A stretch of DNA of 64,000 nucleotides from Irpex lacteus (Eukaryota; Basidiomycota; Agaricomycetes; Polyporales; Irpicaceae): contig MQVO02000007.1 of assembly GCA_001986395.2 (NCBI GenBank), positions 868,001 to 932,000 on the forward strand, written 5' to 3'. Made by a program: the position numbers and the translations under genes. Under the pieces are notes generated by a model. The model did not search any database. It saw only the letters and a program-made list of their open reading frames with translations, and was not told where the DNA came from. Of the stretch, positions 32,427-43,372 are shown in pieces; the first letter of the stretch is position 1; every line of letters begins with the position of its first letter.

Positions 32427-35409
32427 GAGATTACATCGTATTGTCCTTATGGTAGATAACGATATTTTCCCAATGAAATACGCAGTAATTGACGCAATCA
32501 AGTGTACTAAGCATCGCGTGGGAGGGAGTTGACTATGTTGCTGAAGGCAGTGACCGGCGGCTTCGCAGACGGTAGGGTGCAACGAATCGGTGAAAGGTGG
32601 CTCGACGTAACCTAATGTACCCATTGAGCGTTAATTTGTGAGGTGCAACGTGAGGCGCGTGAGGTGCAACGTTACTTGTGACGTGCTAGTCACGTCTGCT
32701 TCCCAGTCGGGATTGATCCGGAATATTTTGCTCACTTCGTCCTCCAACGAGCTCTGACCTCGACCATCGTCACAGTTGTCTCATCAAGGCAGATGCAGGA
32801 ACCACTGGTGGTGTGATGGACACGGGCCCTAAGAGATTTGGAGCCGATGGTACGTATAATTCAATGTCTGTGAGTACTCCTCACCATCTCAGTCGTAGGC
32901 TATAAGTCTGGAAGGCAGTAGACAAACTCCACCAGACAAGTGAATCAGGGAGGTATACGTGGAAGAGAGGGGAGAGTAGAGAGCAAATGCCCTATTCGCT
33001 GAGATTATGTGCGTATTAATAATTCGCTAATTACTGTTGACTCACCGGATTCGTCAGAACCACTAACCTAGACTGTCTCTTTCAGCTGGTGCGCGAACGA
33101 GCGTGCGCATAGAAGTGCACGAGCTACCTAGGTACGTTCCTGCTACTCGATACGAACGCGAACGTCGTCGTTGCTGCACGGCACTCCCCAACCCTCCCGT
33201 TTCGACACAAAATCACCCATATCCCCGCCACCAACCGTCCATTCGACATGTGAGCTGCACCGAATGAATCAGCGACTACCAACCGTCCATTCCGAATCTA
33301 CGCACTTCGACTCCGATAACCTCTCAAAATCAGTCCATCCGCGAGATCTTCTAGTAGTTTGGCGAGAAGAGGTTTTAGGAGCGGTATTAATGACAACAAT
33401 GGACGTACAAAGTATGTGTATCAATTCGTGAAATCTATCTGATGAGTTACCAACTCGTGCGTCCGCAGTTCGATACTCTGTGCTGAGTCGGGCGAGGAGG
33501 GGACCGGGTATCTTCGGAATGGATGAAGCTAACAAGGAGATAAATGTCTGTGCGCGTTACGAGAGGTAAGTTCTTACGTATCCACCATTCCGAATGAAGC
33601 GAGACGACATGGTCGTCGCCGTACACACCACCTCCACTCCCTCTACAAGATAAAATCACTAATAACGTATAACCAGCCTTTTTTTCCTCACGCGGACTAC
33701 ATTGAAAGTATCAGTAAGTGCTCTGTGACCAATTACAAGCGTTATAGCTCGATCACAACGAAGAAACGAAATTCGCGTTCACGCCGTGGTTTTCACGGAA
33801 ATGGGTCGTATCGCGGAGCGGAGCGACTGAAGTGAGTCTAAAAGGTGTGTGCATTAACAACGTGAGATAGTTTCACGAGACACCGACTCATACGCCCGCA
33901 GTTCTTCATTTCTCAACAACTGCCAGCAGGAGGTGGTCGGCAATCTCGGTATAGGACGGGAACAACGATGAAACGAGTATGTATGCATCTCGTACAAGGC
34001 GATTTTTACCTTCTCCGTGCGTCGCATGAAGAGAGATGACCTCATCGTCGCTGTACACCCATCTTCCGCACTGACCACTTCTTGTGTAGAGCCAAATGAG
34101 GGAGGGACGGCAGTTATCTTCGGAGAGGGCAAGACTACTATGACTGCGGGCATGGGTGCGGGTACTGTAGGGCAAGTTAGTACGTCCTCAACCCCCCAAG
34201 AGACAGGACTGACCTCGTCGCCGCCGTATTATACCCCACCCCCTCCTCCTGCACCCAACATCGTCCGTGCAAACAGTCGGCGAGCTGCATGTCGTTTGTT
34301 GGGTATACTGAGGAGAAACTGTAGCCACGCTGATTATTAAGGGTACTTATAATAGCTTCAGATTGTAACGTGGCTGTAATGGAGAATCAATGTTTTCTTT
34401 TTATCATAGAACTGGAGTGTCCGGGGTACTTCCTCATTTCGAACATGAGGTTTGCAGACGTTTACAATGTTCCTGCAGGAAAAAATCATTATTATTTTCC
34501 AATGCTGTGCACGATGTTCCCTTTCGCACCTGTAGCAATGTTCATTTAGGGAACATCTTTGAGCATTCTGCCCGGCGCAACATTTTGAAAGGTTCTCACT
34601 TGCTACTTGGTAACATTCTATTTTTATTCTTGTGACGCATTTTCAATATTTTTCGCCTTATCGCTGACCAAGACCGCTCAGCAGCAGCTTCAACGTTATG
34701 TCCTGATCTCAAAAGGCTGCTTCCAAGTGGGGAATTATGAACTTATCTTAATTCATATGCCACGCAACATTGACGAAACAATTTTGACGTTCCCTCGAAT
34801 TCCCCGTAGTGATACATTCATAATGTTGACTAACTGCTGCCGACTGGAACTTATGATATTTTCTGTACGACAACAACGTGATAAAAACATGTTAACTTTA
34901 AATATGTTTCTCGGTACTCTAATTACTTGTCCGATAAGGGAAACAAATACTGTTTATGTTCCGATCTCGCCTTCGAATATCAAGAATATTTCCAGTATGA
35001 CGCTGTGTGTAATATTGAACATGATGCACTGAGAAACAATTAGCATGATGTGGGATGATACATTCGTACAACATTAAATATAGCTGTACCTGTCAGCATT
35101 CAAAATGTTCCCCGAAGCAGCAATTAAGGAACATAAATAAATTTCCTTAACCAGCATTAATTCAATTCCCGCGCGGAACATCGGGTGATGCACGCAGTGA
35201 CATTTCACTGCCGATAGTCGCTCGACCATACTTGGATGACACGTGGCTGCCACGCGAGACATGACTGCGTCTGCCAATAATCTGGATTGCGAATTTCTTT
35301 TGTACTACACTGATCCTGGGAGGCAAAACAGTCGGGTCAGTGATTGGTCCCATGGCTATCGTCGGCCTACAAACAGTCGGTGGTGCTCAGCCACAGTCTT
35401 TCATGTAAC
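32427..35409. other. 3-kb gene-free border between repeat compartment and housekeeping genes
   Basis: No intact gene was found. GTGAGGTGCAAC is repeated at 32639-32650 and 32660-32671. Two related segments lie at 33460-33680 and 33890-34130. From about 34390 to 35260 the DNA is AT-rich and dotted with ATGTTC/GGAACAT words. A plus-strand frame at 34017-34340 shows MKRDDLIVAVH and a Pro-rich tail, possibly a gene relic. Confidence 0.4.
33460..34130 (+). repeat. Diverged tandem duplication of a coding-like module
   Basis: Unit one (33460-33680) reads VRYSVLSRARRGPG, then RMKRDDMVVAVHTTSTPS. Unit two (33890-34130) reads VLHFSTTASRRWS, an internal stop, then RMKRDDLIVAVHPSSALT. The order and spacing agree. 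Both look like decayed copies of one exon set. Confidence 0.5.
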
Positions 35410-36617
35410 ATGACCATCGAGGACGAACAAGTCTCGCTTCCTCGAGTGCTCTACCTCGGGCCCCTGGGGACGTACACCCATCAGGTTCGTAGCGACTGTA
35501 GACTGTGAGCGCGCACGAATATTAACAAGCAGACATTGAGCATAGGTTGCTCACGATAATTTGGGTGATAACGTCACGTATGTGCAACGCGATACAATCA
35601 GAGGTCCGCCTGACCATCAGCCTCGCCTTTTATCGCTCATCGGAACTCTACGCAGATGTCTTCAATTCTATCTCGCCAGAATTCCCGTATGGGGTAGTCC
35701 CTCAGGAGAACAGCACATTTGGGTCCGTTGTCGACACCTACGACTTATTGCGTTCGCCCAAGGCAGGAGTCGATGTATTTATCCGAGGGGAAATCACACT
35801 TGCAGTTCAACATTGTCTTGTCACTCGTAAAGGTCTCGACAGAGAGAACATCAAACGAATACTCAGTCATGAGCAAGTACGTGCCCCAACGGATTTCTGC
35901 GAAGTATTCCAATAACGTTAGAGAAGGCTCTAGGTCAATGCAGGGACTATCTCTATACAAATTTCCCAGAAGCTATCCTGAAGAAAGTCTCATCCACGGC
36001 TGCTGCCGCAAGAACATTGCTAGAAGAAGAAGACACCGGTTCAGAGAGTGCCGCAATATGTTCCGCACATTGTGCCACTTTGTTCGATGGTTTGGAAGTA
36101 CTGCAGAACAGCATTCAAGATAAACAAGGTAACGTGGCACCACAGTGTTGTATCCGATGGGAATACTGAACCACTTCCAGACAACTATACAAGGTTTTTC
36201 GTGCTTTCATACGACCTGGGAACTCCGCCTCCTTTGCTAAATATCAAACCACGACTATTACGTGCATTGGTCAGGATCAATATGCCTCCCGTTCAGCCTT
36301 CGAGTTCCAATGTGGCCGATTCCAGCACTGCCAGTGTTCAGGGTCCCGCTGCGTATTCTCACAACCGTCCATTGCACCTCATCATCAGTACACTGCTGAC
36401 TACATTTGGAGTCCCTGTCACCCGCATTGACCGTCGGCCGTCTCTCAGCGACGTACCATTCGAGGATCTGTATTTTATAGAACTGGAGGAACTCGGTTCA
36501 GTACTCGAAACACTGCCGCGGCCAGATAGGCTTGAATCATGGTTGTCGAAGGTAAATATAGGTGTCAAGAGAGTCAAGGCAGCCGGAAGCGAGGCAACAT
36601 TGCTAGGAGTTTGGTAG
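35410..36617 (+). CDS. PHA2: Prephenate dehydratase (330 aa), phenylalanine biosynthesis
   Basis: Five exons join in phase: 35410-35484, 35546-35603, 35656-35876, 35927-36128 and 36181-36617. The enzyme converts prephenate to phenylpyruvate in the cytosol. Family motifs are present in order: YLGPLGTYTHQ at the N-terminus, FPYGVVPQENSTFGSVVDTY, ILSHEQALGQC, the VSSTAAAARTL tract that carries the catalytic Thr region, and NYTRFFVLS. The last exon encodes an ACT-type regulatory domain (HLIISTLLTTFGVPVTRID and onward to FIELEE), which in this family senses phenylalanine. Length is in the usual range of about 280-330 residues. It is the first ordinary gene after the repeat compartment. Confidence 0.93.
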
Positions 36618-36819
36618 ACGCAGTCGTTGGTTGGGAGCCCCACGATGTTGTATCACGTATACTTGAGAATAGCACACTGAAAAAGGAGATAATTCATTGT
36701 CAGGCTACGTATATACCAGCTCATGGGGTGAACTGAATGGGAGTGAGGTGCCGAACTGCCGTCGTACAGTACAAAGGCCAAAACGCCATCTTCTAGGGGT
36801 ATAGGGTATAAGACGTAGG

Positions 36820-39007
36820 TCAACGAGCTTCTTGGATTTGTCGTATCAAGCGCCGAGCAGCATCAGAACGAGGTGTAATTGAGCATTTGAAGGGTTTGGG
36901 CCCGCTGGAGACGAGCATATCTCAGCGAACGCTTCGTGAATCGATATAATATCTCAACTCTTACCTAAGCATCCGCGGCGTGTATTCGGTATCAGGTTCG
37001 ATGATTTGACCTTGTGTATTACACGGCTTTTCGATGTTGTATACAGCCGAGGCTGTCGCGACAGTAAGCCAAATAGTGTCAAATGCTATCCATTGTCCTG
37101 GACATGCCCTGTCACAGCGGTACCGCGGTCAGCTGTGAAGTCTGTCGAAGCCCTGGAGACTCACCTTCTACCAAATCCAAACGCTGCTGTGGGTTGTTCG
37201 TTGATACCCAGCTTACGATTGCGGTCCTTATCGAGGTATCGATCTGGGTTGAACTTGAGAGGATCCGGATATGTATGTTCGTCGTGTAGAATAGCCCTGG
37301 ACGAACGTTGAGATCTTCCACTATGGTGACAAATAGTTAATTCTTACCAGACATTCGGTAACACAGTCGTGCCCTTGGGGATGCGATACCCCTTATATTC
37401 GTCATCTTCTATCACCTTGCGAGCTATCCCCAAAGGAGTGACTGTATCACACACGAGGCCACGGAGTTCATTAAACATTTGATATGCGGATAGAGCGCTT
37501 GAGTCACGTACCGGGGTTCCAACGAAGGCATTCCCATGCTATCGCGTCAATATACGGCAGATCATGACGGTCATCCAGTGTGGGCAGCCTCCCAGCACCT
37601 ATCACGCGGTCGATCTCGGCCTGTGCTTTGGCCTGGACTTCTGGGTATACCATAACGGCAAGGAAGAATGAGAGGATGGCATTGACAGTCTTCCATGCCA
37701 TGATACAATAAAGTTAGTAACTAGCTTGTCGCCAAGTTGTAGGAACCGTACCGTGTCAGCCCCACCTACCCATTTATGTTAGTTTCGCATGTTGTAGGAT
37801 GGGAGATCTTAGTGGTACATACCTGCAAATGCAATTGCAGCCACGTTCTTAACGATTTCTTCTTCACGTGAATCTACTTCGTTTCCACCCAGCCGTTCCA
37901 ACTCCGTGGCAGTAAAACAGGGTGTAGCGGTACCTTCTGCCTGCGATAGAATAAGGACTTCTTTTTGACACCCTCTGACACGACTAGACTTACCATACGT
38001 TCCTGAACCATCCGAAAAGGAAGATCGAGCATGGCACGAACACTACGTCTCCACTTCAGGGCCTGACGCTTAAAGCCGGCTCCAGGTAGCCAGGTCGGCA
38101 CGTATTTCACTGCGCAAGTTGGTTAATGGGCGTGGCCTTGGATACCCACCAGTGTATAAACCTACGTATACTGATATAGTCCACGAGGTAGGTACCAAAT
38201 ATTCCTGCCCGTGCAAGATACGATAGAGCCTCGTCGGCGAGTTTCACATAGTAATCGCCTTCTGGTGCAATTTGATGACCGTAGGAAATCATCATTGCTA
38301 TGGCCGCAGTAGTCCTAAAGTCACAGTGATTAAGGTTCTTTGTGGTTCTCGATACAAACCGTTCATACCTCTTCACATGGTGAAACAAGTTTTGGGGGGT
38401 GTCAGACAAATTCAACAGAAGCGTGTCAACCTCCTGCGTTATCACGGGTCTGATAGCATGATTGGTGGGGTTGAAGTACTGAAGGAATAGCGCTCTGTGC
38501 CGCCTCCACCGATGTCCATAAGGCATTGTGGAGAAAAGCCAGTCGAATCCAATCCTTGACAGCAGTGTTAGTGACGTTCCCTCAGACGGCTTGGCGGCAC
38601 ATACAACTCGCTGACCATCGGTCTAAATGGCCTAGACGAATATATAGCACCGCGTTGCTCGAACAGGTCATTGACAGCTTCTGCTGTGTTCAATACGAGC
38701 AATGGATTCCCGAAAATATGAATGTAAATGATATCGCCTGCCAGCTAGATGTCAGTTAATTGAGAGGTGGCACGACACCAGACGCACCGTAGAGGGCTTT
38801 CCATTCCGCATACGTTCTCCATTGGTATTGTTTCGGTAAACTTACACTGCCCAGCCATGAAGCCTTTGGACCTGGAGGCAAACGTGCGGAATCGCTGCGT
38901 TTGCGAGAGATGTATCTCTGCACAAGCGTCACTGAAGTCCCGCAGCCAAACAAGGCCAAGAGAATTAGGCTGGAGGAGTTCCACGCAGAAAGAGCTTCCT
39001 TATCCAT
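36820..39007 (-). CDS. Cytochrome P450 monooxygenase, microsomal type
   Basis: The minus-strand model starts MDKEALSAW and has an N-terminal membrane helix (LILLALFGCGTSVTLV), then the LPPGP hinge. The I-helix AFAGGADTTVNAI is split by introns, with a 14-nt exon at 37752-37765. YIDAIAWECLRWNP contains the E-x-x-R motif. RIPKGTTVLPN and FNPDRYLDKD follow, and the haem site FGFGRR-x-CPG is split by an intron just before the Cys. The end reads FKCSITPRSDAARRLIRQI. All landmark motifs are intact, so it should be an active haem-thiolate enzyme of the endoplasmic reticulum. The substrate is unknown; the N-terminal half resembles the large Agaricomycete families often annotated as O-methylsterigmatocystin oxidoreductase-like. 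Confidence 0.92.
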
Positions 39008-39481
39008 TGAGCTCGAGGCTACTGGTACCCACCGAAGGGTCCTTTCGACGCGATATGGAGAAGAGGAACAAAGCCGGGGAAAGGGACATATTTCGATAGT
39101 ACGGTTGCGATAACTTATGTACCTATGAGAGGCACGCTACCCCAGCGGATAGCGGAGACACAATATTACCACGCACTATTCACCAAGGCCGTGCGAGCTA
39201 ATTTCAGGGATCCCTGTGATGATGGCAGAATCTTCAACGTGAGAGGTCGGGTGCTCACCAACCCTGTCAAAATCACCATATACGGTACCTTCACGTTACG
39301 CACGGCAACTGCCTAGACCCGGCACGCCCGGATTTGAGGTTTATCTGAATCTAGACGCTCCATTACTAAGCAGCCTCAACGCCATTTCAGCAGCCCTTGA
39401 TTGCTGTCCGTTCATTGCAGGTTTTAGACGTGGACCACCAACTTGACTATCGACTTTCACCACTGCGAGCTGCTGCGTGCC
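39008..39481. other. Divergent upstream interval of the P450 and YTH1 genes
   Basis: No gene was recognised. It must hold both promoters; no clear TATA element was seen. Confidence 0.35.
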
Positions 39482-40601
39482 ATGTCTGCGACAGTAGCAA
39501 ACCCTCTAGCTGGACCCTCGGCTTTGAAGGACATAATACGACCGTCATTCCACCAAAACAACTTTGCTGAGGAGGCTTGGGTGAAGAGCGAACTAGGCAT
39601 AAAGCTAGACAAAGGTGGGTAACTCTTTTGCGTCATGTATCGCTTTTCTTACCTTATAAACTTCACAGATGATCAAATATGCCGATTGTTCCTTACAGCA
39701 ACTGGTTGCCCACTAGGGCCTCTTCATTGTCCGCTGAGACATACCCAACCCTCAGTCCAGAATTTTCAGCCTCCGAAGCAGTTACCGACTCACCCTCGAG
39801 AAAGAGAAAGGCTAGCTACAGTTTGCAAGCATTGGCTGCGTGGCCTGTGTAAGAAAGGCGACGCCTGCGAGTTCTTACATGAGTATAATCTCAGACGTAT
39901 GCCGGAATGCTGGTGGTATGCCAAGTATGGGTACTGTTCCGCGGGCGACGAATGTCTATACGCGCATCCAAAGGAACGTCGTGTAGAATGTCCAGACTAC
40001 AAACGAGGATTCTGTAAGCTTGGTGAGTGTTTGGCGACTCTGTCGCTTAAACCGTACTAACTATCTTTGTGTGATGCTATAAGGCCCGACGTGTCCTCGT
40101 AAGCACGTTCGGCGTGTAGCATGCCAGTTGTACTTGACTGGTTTCTGTCCATCAGGTCCAGACTGTCCTCGGGGCCAGTGCGTATTCCTCCTTCGTTTCC
40201 ATTGTCATTATCACTCATGATGTCACGGTGCCGCAGTCCTAAGCCTGATATACCTCCACCGAAAGCATACGAACCGCCAGAGCAACCGTCACAACGGGAT
40301 CTTGGACCACCGCCTCCTGGCTATGGTAGGTATGCGGACTTCGAGCGTAGCTTTCCCGGTATGGGACCGCCTGGTGGTGGAGGTACTACTGGACCTCCGG
40401 GACCACGTCGTAACTTGGAAGACGTTACATGTTTCAAGGCAAGAATTCCGTTCCCATAAGATTCTCGCAATTTACTAACATAGTATCAATCAGTGTGGAG
40501 AAAAGGGACACTATGCCAATCACTGCAACAGAAGGAATGTACCTGGTAATCGCGGAGGGATCGATAGGTCTACCTATAAGAGATACGGCGACGAGTCGTG
40601 A
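39482..40601 (+). CDS. YTH1: Yth1/CPSF30 zinc-finger subunit of the mRNA cleavage and polyadenylation factor (296 aa)
   Basis: Five exons join in phase: 39482-39614, 39669-40022, 40084-40177, 40237-40438 and 40494-40601. Five CCCH fingers run in tandem: CRLFLTATGC to CPLRH, CKHWLRGLC to CEFLH, CWWYAKYGYC to CLYAH, CPDYKRGFC to CPRKH, and CQLYLTGFC to CPRGH. In Yth1/CPSF30 these bind the AAUAAA region and partner subunits. A Pro/Gly-rich linker leads to a CCHC zinc knuckle (CFKCGEKGHYANHC), present in animal CPSF30 but absent from budding yeast Yth1. The knuckle is split after the first three residues by a GC-AG intron (AAG|GCAAGA, 40439-40493). The start MSATVANPLAGPS is the first ATG. Nuclear, essential in yeasts. 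Confidence 0.95.
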
Positions 40602-41168
40602 GCCTCGTTCTCCTCAGCGGCATCGCATTTCCGAGTACTGTTTCGTGGATTTTGTTCCCATGATGCTGGGATTCTAACTTTTGTATGTATGTAGGGGTTT
40701 TTTAATGCATACGTGATCTATGTCGCTTTTCTAGGCACAGAACACTATTTGCAAAATGCTGAACGGTCTGACGCAGACTTATAATCAATTCAATACGCCT
40801 CTGTCCACGGTTATATCACCGCCTTAAGCTTCTCTAGCTTGCCGGCGGTGCAGTCTTTTCCACAGTACTTTTGCCTTGTGCCGAAATGCCCGTAAGGCAG
40901 GCTGTGACCACATTCTTCGATGAACTGAATTGCCGCAGCGCGCACGTCAGTACTATATTGTCCTGATTTCAACGCAGTGCTTTGAATATCACGTCCATGT
41001 CCATGTATTGCTGTTTATCAGCGCAGTAGATCATAAACCAGTTCTCAGGCCAGTACTAGTGCACATTCCCACGCCGAGTTTGCATGCCAATTCATGGCGT
41101 CATCCGATCGACTTGGGATTAGACACACTCACACTAGTACTCCTCTTTACTCACTACACGCAACCACG
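40602..41168. other. Intergenic, nothing recognised
   Basis: This is the 3' flank of YTH1 and the 5' flank of the YjbQ gene. No RNA gene or repeat was seen. Confidence 0.35.
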
Positions 41169-42067
41169 ATGGGCTGGCAAAAGACATTTACACTACCACG
41201 GAAGTCGAAGGGCTGTCATCTTGTCACGAATGAAGTGGTGTCACAGATTAGCGAAGGTTTGCAAGGCGTTCAGGTAAACTCTTGGGGATGCGTGCTAAGT
41301 CTGCACACGTTTGCTCATCCAATTTTCGTTTGCAAACAGATCGGAATGCTATTTTTGTTCATGTACGTTATTCTGGCTGACCTAACGCAGTCCTTTTGAA
41401 TTGACTTTAGCTAATAGTCAACATACATCTGCTGCGTTGACGATCAACGAGAATTGGGACTCAGGTAATGATTCGTTATCGCATTGTCGTTGGAAGCCAT
41501 TGAGACCAACTTTTCGATGTAGATGTCCGTAAAGGTTGGCGTGTCCACATTCCCGGAGTCAATCACACAACTTATCAGTCATGATCGTCGTCAGACATGG
41601 ACATGGCGTTAGACAACATCGTGCCAGAGTCACTTAACTGGCGCCACACTGACGAAGGTCCGGAGTACGTTGCCATCCTTCATAATCTCAATTAATGAAA
41701 TCAAGAGTCTGCTTGACTGATTTCATGGATTTTTTAGTGACTCGTACGTATATCATACATGTCTTTCTCCTGAACCTGGAGCGTAATCTCAGGCTTGGGC
41801 ACAGAGTATCTCACACCAAGACCTCTCTTCTGGGCGCCACAATATCTATACCGATCACCAATGGACGCCTGAACCTGGGCACTTGGCAGGGTACAAAGTC
41901 TCACGTATCAATGTTATCTATAAACTCATGGTGCTCTTCGGTGATTTAGGAATATATCTGACGGAATTTCGCCATGCGTCTCACACAAGAACAGTGGTCG
42001 CAACAATATTGTGCGTACCACAAACCGGTTGTCAATTCTCCACTAATCTCCGCGAAATAGGTCGTAG
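41169..42067 (+). CDS. YjbQ/UPF0047 family protein (138 aa) with micro-exons
   Basis: Nine exons join in phase: 41169-41273, 41340-41362, 41418-41464, 41523-41534, 41595-41664, 41738-41743, 41805-41890, 41950-42010 and 42061-42067. The protein reads MGWQKTFTLP, then LFIQHTSAALTINENWD, RHTDEGPDDS, VSHTKTSLLGATISIPI and GTWQGIYLTEFRH, and ends VVATILS. These are the hallmarks of the YjbQ/UPF0047 family, and 138 residues is its usual length. Some bacterial members have weak thiamine-phosphate synthase activity; the fungal role is unknown. Two exons are only 12 nt and 6 nt long. The family alignment needs both, since they supply DVRK and the D-D-S of the conserved PDDSVSHTK tract. Confidence 0.9.
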
Positions 42068-43372
42068 AAGCGGAGGTCTGGTCTATCATCGGCGTGCGAC
42101 TAGACGGCATTCCACTCTTACTGATACCTCGCATGTGGCATACTATGACACTATAGATTGGCACGACATCACTCTCAGGATAAAAGGCTTGTAGTTGTGC
42201 TCGCTATGTTGTTGTAAGTGAATGACATACCTTTGACCCTTGTTATGTGCTGTTTCGCCGACATTTCTGGTCGGATACGAGAGTTATTATATGACAGGCA
42301 CAGAAGTATCGCAAACCCACAGTTAAAAGCACAACCCACAGAAGAGTGATGCATATGTGATGGACGAGGACGATATTGACTCATCATATTTTAATGCAGG
42401 CTGTTGTATCTTGACTATCGTTGATCTCGTTTGGCAGGTAACGTATCTGCTTTCACATCCACTCCTTCGATATACTTTGCCTGATGTCTGATGTCTCACA
42501 AGACTCGGACTTGCCAGGGCTAGGAATCGTACGTCGTACTTGTAAGTACTCTACCGCAAGTTTCTAGAATTAATTATTCTTATCCTCCGACGGCTCGGAC
42601 TCCTTCAGTGCACAACCTTAGTACGGGTCAGAATTATCCAAAGATGGGTCGATATAAATGATTGTTGCTGAAGAGATAAGTGGTACGTTATACGCCTTTC
42701 ATCACCAACTCGGACGTCGTCTCGCGCTCACGAGATCTACAAGAGTAAGTAAGGTTTCAATCACCATATGAAGCTGTTAGGCAGTCGGTCGCACTCGGCG
42801 ATTGAGAAATGAGAGCGTTTGATGGCGCGTGCCTTGACTTGATATTTGACCATGCCGCCGAGGTAAGAATTGTAGATCATGGTGGTGGTGAATTTTGATG
42901 GAGCAGTCTAACGGACGGATGTGAGGAGGTGTCTCACGGATGAAATTGCCCCGGAATCGGCCAGGTTTTGCGAGCGATCGGATGTTAGGGAGGAGGGAAA
43001 ATGGGTCGTTGGTAGGGCCACACACGAGGAAGGTCACGTTTGTTTCTGTATTGAACAAGATGGCATTACCTATGAGAGCACTGACCTTGCGCTGATATAA
43101 GTAAGTCTGCTGTGTACGGGTGCCCGGCTGCTGTGTTTCTCTCAAGTATCGCCTCCGTTTATGAAAGAGGCGCCTGGCTATTACTACCTTGGGCGTCCCC
43201 GCGTCCCAGAAACTTATAGGAGCGCCCATTGACTACTTCTTCGTGCCTCGACCATCTGCCTCTTGCCTCTTTACCTGCTCCTTGTCAACAATCAACTCTC
43301 CCTCATACCCGACCCCTGCGCTTTCAACCTCTCAGCCAGCACCGTACTATCCATCGCAGGTATCCGGATTAC
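42068..43372. other. 1.3-kb interval; tRNA-like relic and an unassigned minus frame
   Basis: On the minus strand around 42520-42575 the sequence TACGATTCCTAGCCCTGGCA resembles a tRNA T-arm and acceptor end, but the cloverleaf fails. A 150-codon open frame at 42777-43229 (minus) shows no domain or homologous motif. The interval also holds the promoter of the Zn2Cys6 gene. Confidence 0.3.

Noticed and set aside
35410..39007. Secondary-metabolite cluster of PHA2 and P450
   Set aside because: No synthase, transporter or other tailoring gene is adjacent; neighbours are housekeeping genes.
42520..42580. tRNA-like sequence on the minus strand
   Set aside because: The T-arm and acceptor look plausible, but D-arm and anticodon stem do not pair. 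Kept only as a note in the interval entry.
42777..43229. 150-codon open frame on the minus strand
   Set aside because: No domain, no convincing splice partners, and amino-acid make-up looks random.
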